This document shows, one piece after another, positions 63,801-64,000 of a DNA stretch of 64,000 bases (position 1 is the first letter of the stretch; each line of letters opens with the position of its first letter). The stretch spans positions 4,278,001 through 4,342,000 of the forward strand of contig JBLDXI010000024.1 of assembly GCA_047495785.1 (NCBI GenBank). Direction: 5' to 3'. The DNA comes from Lepidodermella squamata. Its lineage: Eukaryota; Gastrotricha. The position numbers and the translations under genes are program-made. Below the pieces are notes generated by a model, which worked only from the letters and a program-made list of their open reading frames with translations, was not told where the DNA came from and did no database searches.

Positions 63801-64000
63801 TTACGAAATTCCGATAGAGATTTGTGGCTTACCCATTCAAGTTCGCCAAACTGGAATACCTGAAAAATGAAATCAATGAAATTGTAGAGCTCAACTTTTT
63901 TTATTGGTGAAAAGCCATGAGAAATGAGAACTGTCAAAGTACCAGTACAGTTGTTTAGTGCGAATAGTAATAATTGGAAATAATACGACTGTAAATTCTT
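51843..64000 (-). CDS. Giant polycystin-1-like receptor-channel (gene B), 5' end beyond the window
   Basis: Same architecture as gene A, read right to left: end of FBG1 (63862-63640), FBG2 (63600-62920), FBG3 (62870-62120), linker exon, FBG4 (61826-61200), PAN-like (61190-60955), three sushi (60950-60340), about 18-19 EGFs (59955-57165), Ser/Thr-rich linker (57160-56690), GAIN-like region with RKRR (56667-55600), TM1 and PLAT (55400-54970), TM segments, polycystin domain and channel (54632-52540), and a cytosolic tail ending at 51843. The tail is about 75-80 residues longer than in gene A. The first exons (signal peptide to FBG1) are right of position 64000. Membrane parts are closely similar to gene A while ectodomain parts differ more. 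Function is inferred from the family: cell-surface receptor with channel subunit features. Confidence 0.82.
57165..59955 (-). repeat. EGF exon array of gene B, about 18-19 units
   Basis: Same exon-per-EGF plan and spacing as in gene A but with fewer units. One exon (about 59265-59077) seems to carry two EGFs without an intron between them. A stretch at about 58268-58640 is almost identical to 40768-41125 of gene A, introns included. Confidence 0.85.
60120..60255. repeat. Second copy of the GCTGTTTTG-type repeat, in a gene B intron
   Basis: Shares TGACAAAACAGCGAAT and TTTGCTGTTTTGGGCATTT with the block at 51140-51310. It lies in the enlarged intron between the EGF array and the sushi exons. 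Confidence 0.55.

Overview
This window is nuclear DNA from an invertebrate animal. The genes are split by very short GT-AG introns, mostly about 40-65 bp. The encoded domains are typically metazoan: fibrinogen C-terminal (FBG), EGF, sushi/CCP, PAN-like, PLAT and polycystin channel, Cys-loop receptor, C-type lectin, MACPF and ankyrin. Transposable elements are also of animal type: a Penelope-like retroelement, a LINE fragment and several foldback/MITE elements. The sequence alone does not let me name the phylum. All gene models come from reading frames, splice-site inspection and paralogue comparison done by eye; no database search was run.

Layout, left to right. (1) 1-1350 (-): start of a secreted EGF/discoidin-like/fibrinogen protein running off the left edge; it resembles the 5' end of the large genes on the right. 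(2) 2474-5546 (-): a chimeric Cys-loop ligand-gated channel with an LamG-like domain and a mucin segment in front of the ligand-binding domain and almost no M3-M4 loop. (3) 5862-6756: a MITE-like foldback element with a 9-bp target duplication. (4) 7213-9681 (-): a six-exon, GC-rich gene of a transposase-like family. (5) 9.7-14 kb: mostly non-coding, with another MITE and a mosaic of broken pieces of the lectin, sushi/MACPF and polycystin-like genes. (6) 14.1-20.1 kb and 25.1-30.8 kb: two copies of a divergent pair, C-type lectin (-) with sushi/MACPF protein (+). Lectin 1 is intact; lectin 2 and both MACPF copies carry lesions. (7) 20.7-24.2 kb (-): two tandem ankyrin-repeat genes, at least one with a signal-peptide exon. 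(8) 31.1-33.2 kb: a 5'-truncated Penelope-like element flanked by 98-bp inverted repeats that contain a hammerhead-ribozyme-like motif. (9) 33.6-49.3 kb and 51.8->64 kb (-): two tandem giant polycystin-1-like receptor-channels.

The two giant genes (A and B) share one architecture: signal peptide, EGFs, a discoidin-like domain, four fibrinogen domains, a PAN-like domain, sushi domains, a long EGF array with one EGF per exon, a Ser/Ala-rich linker, a GAIN-like region, PLAT, and polycystin channel segments. B's 5' end lies beyond the right edge. The pair shows EGF-number change, a sushi fusion, a C-terminal tail indel and a patch of near-identity that includes introns, which points to gene conversion or unequal exchange.

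Taken together, most genes here encode secreted or cell-surface recognition modules (lectin, sushi/MACPF, fibrinogen, EGF) or surface channels. Tandem duplication, decay and mobile-element insertion are frequent. I infer a rapidly evolving recognition or defence-type cluster; the biological role (immunity, gamete recognition or chemosensing) cannot be read from the sequence.
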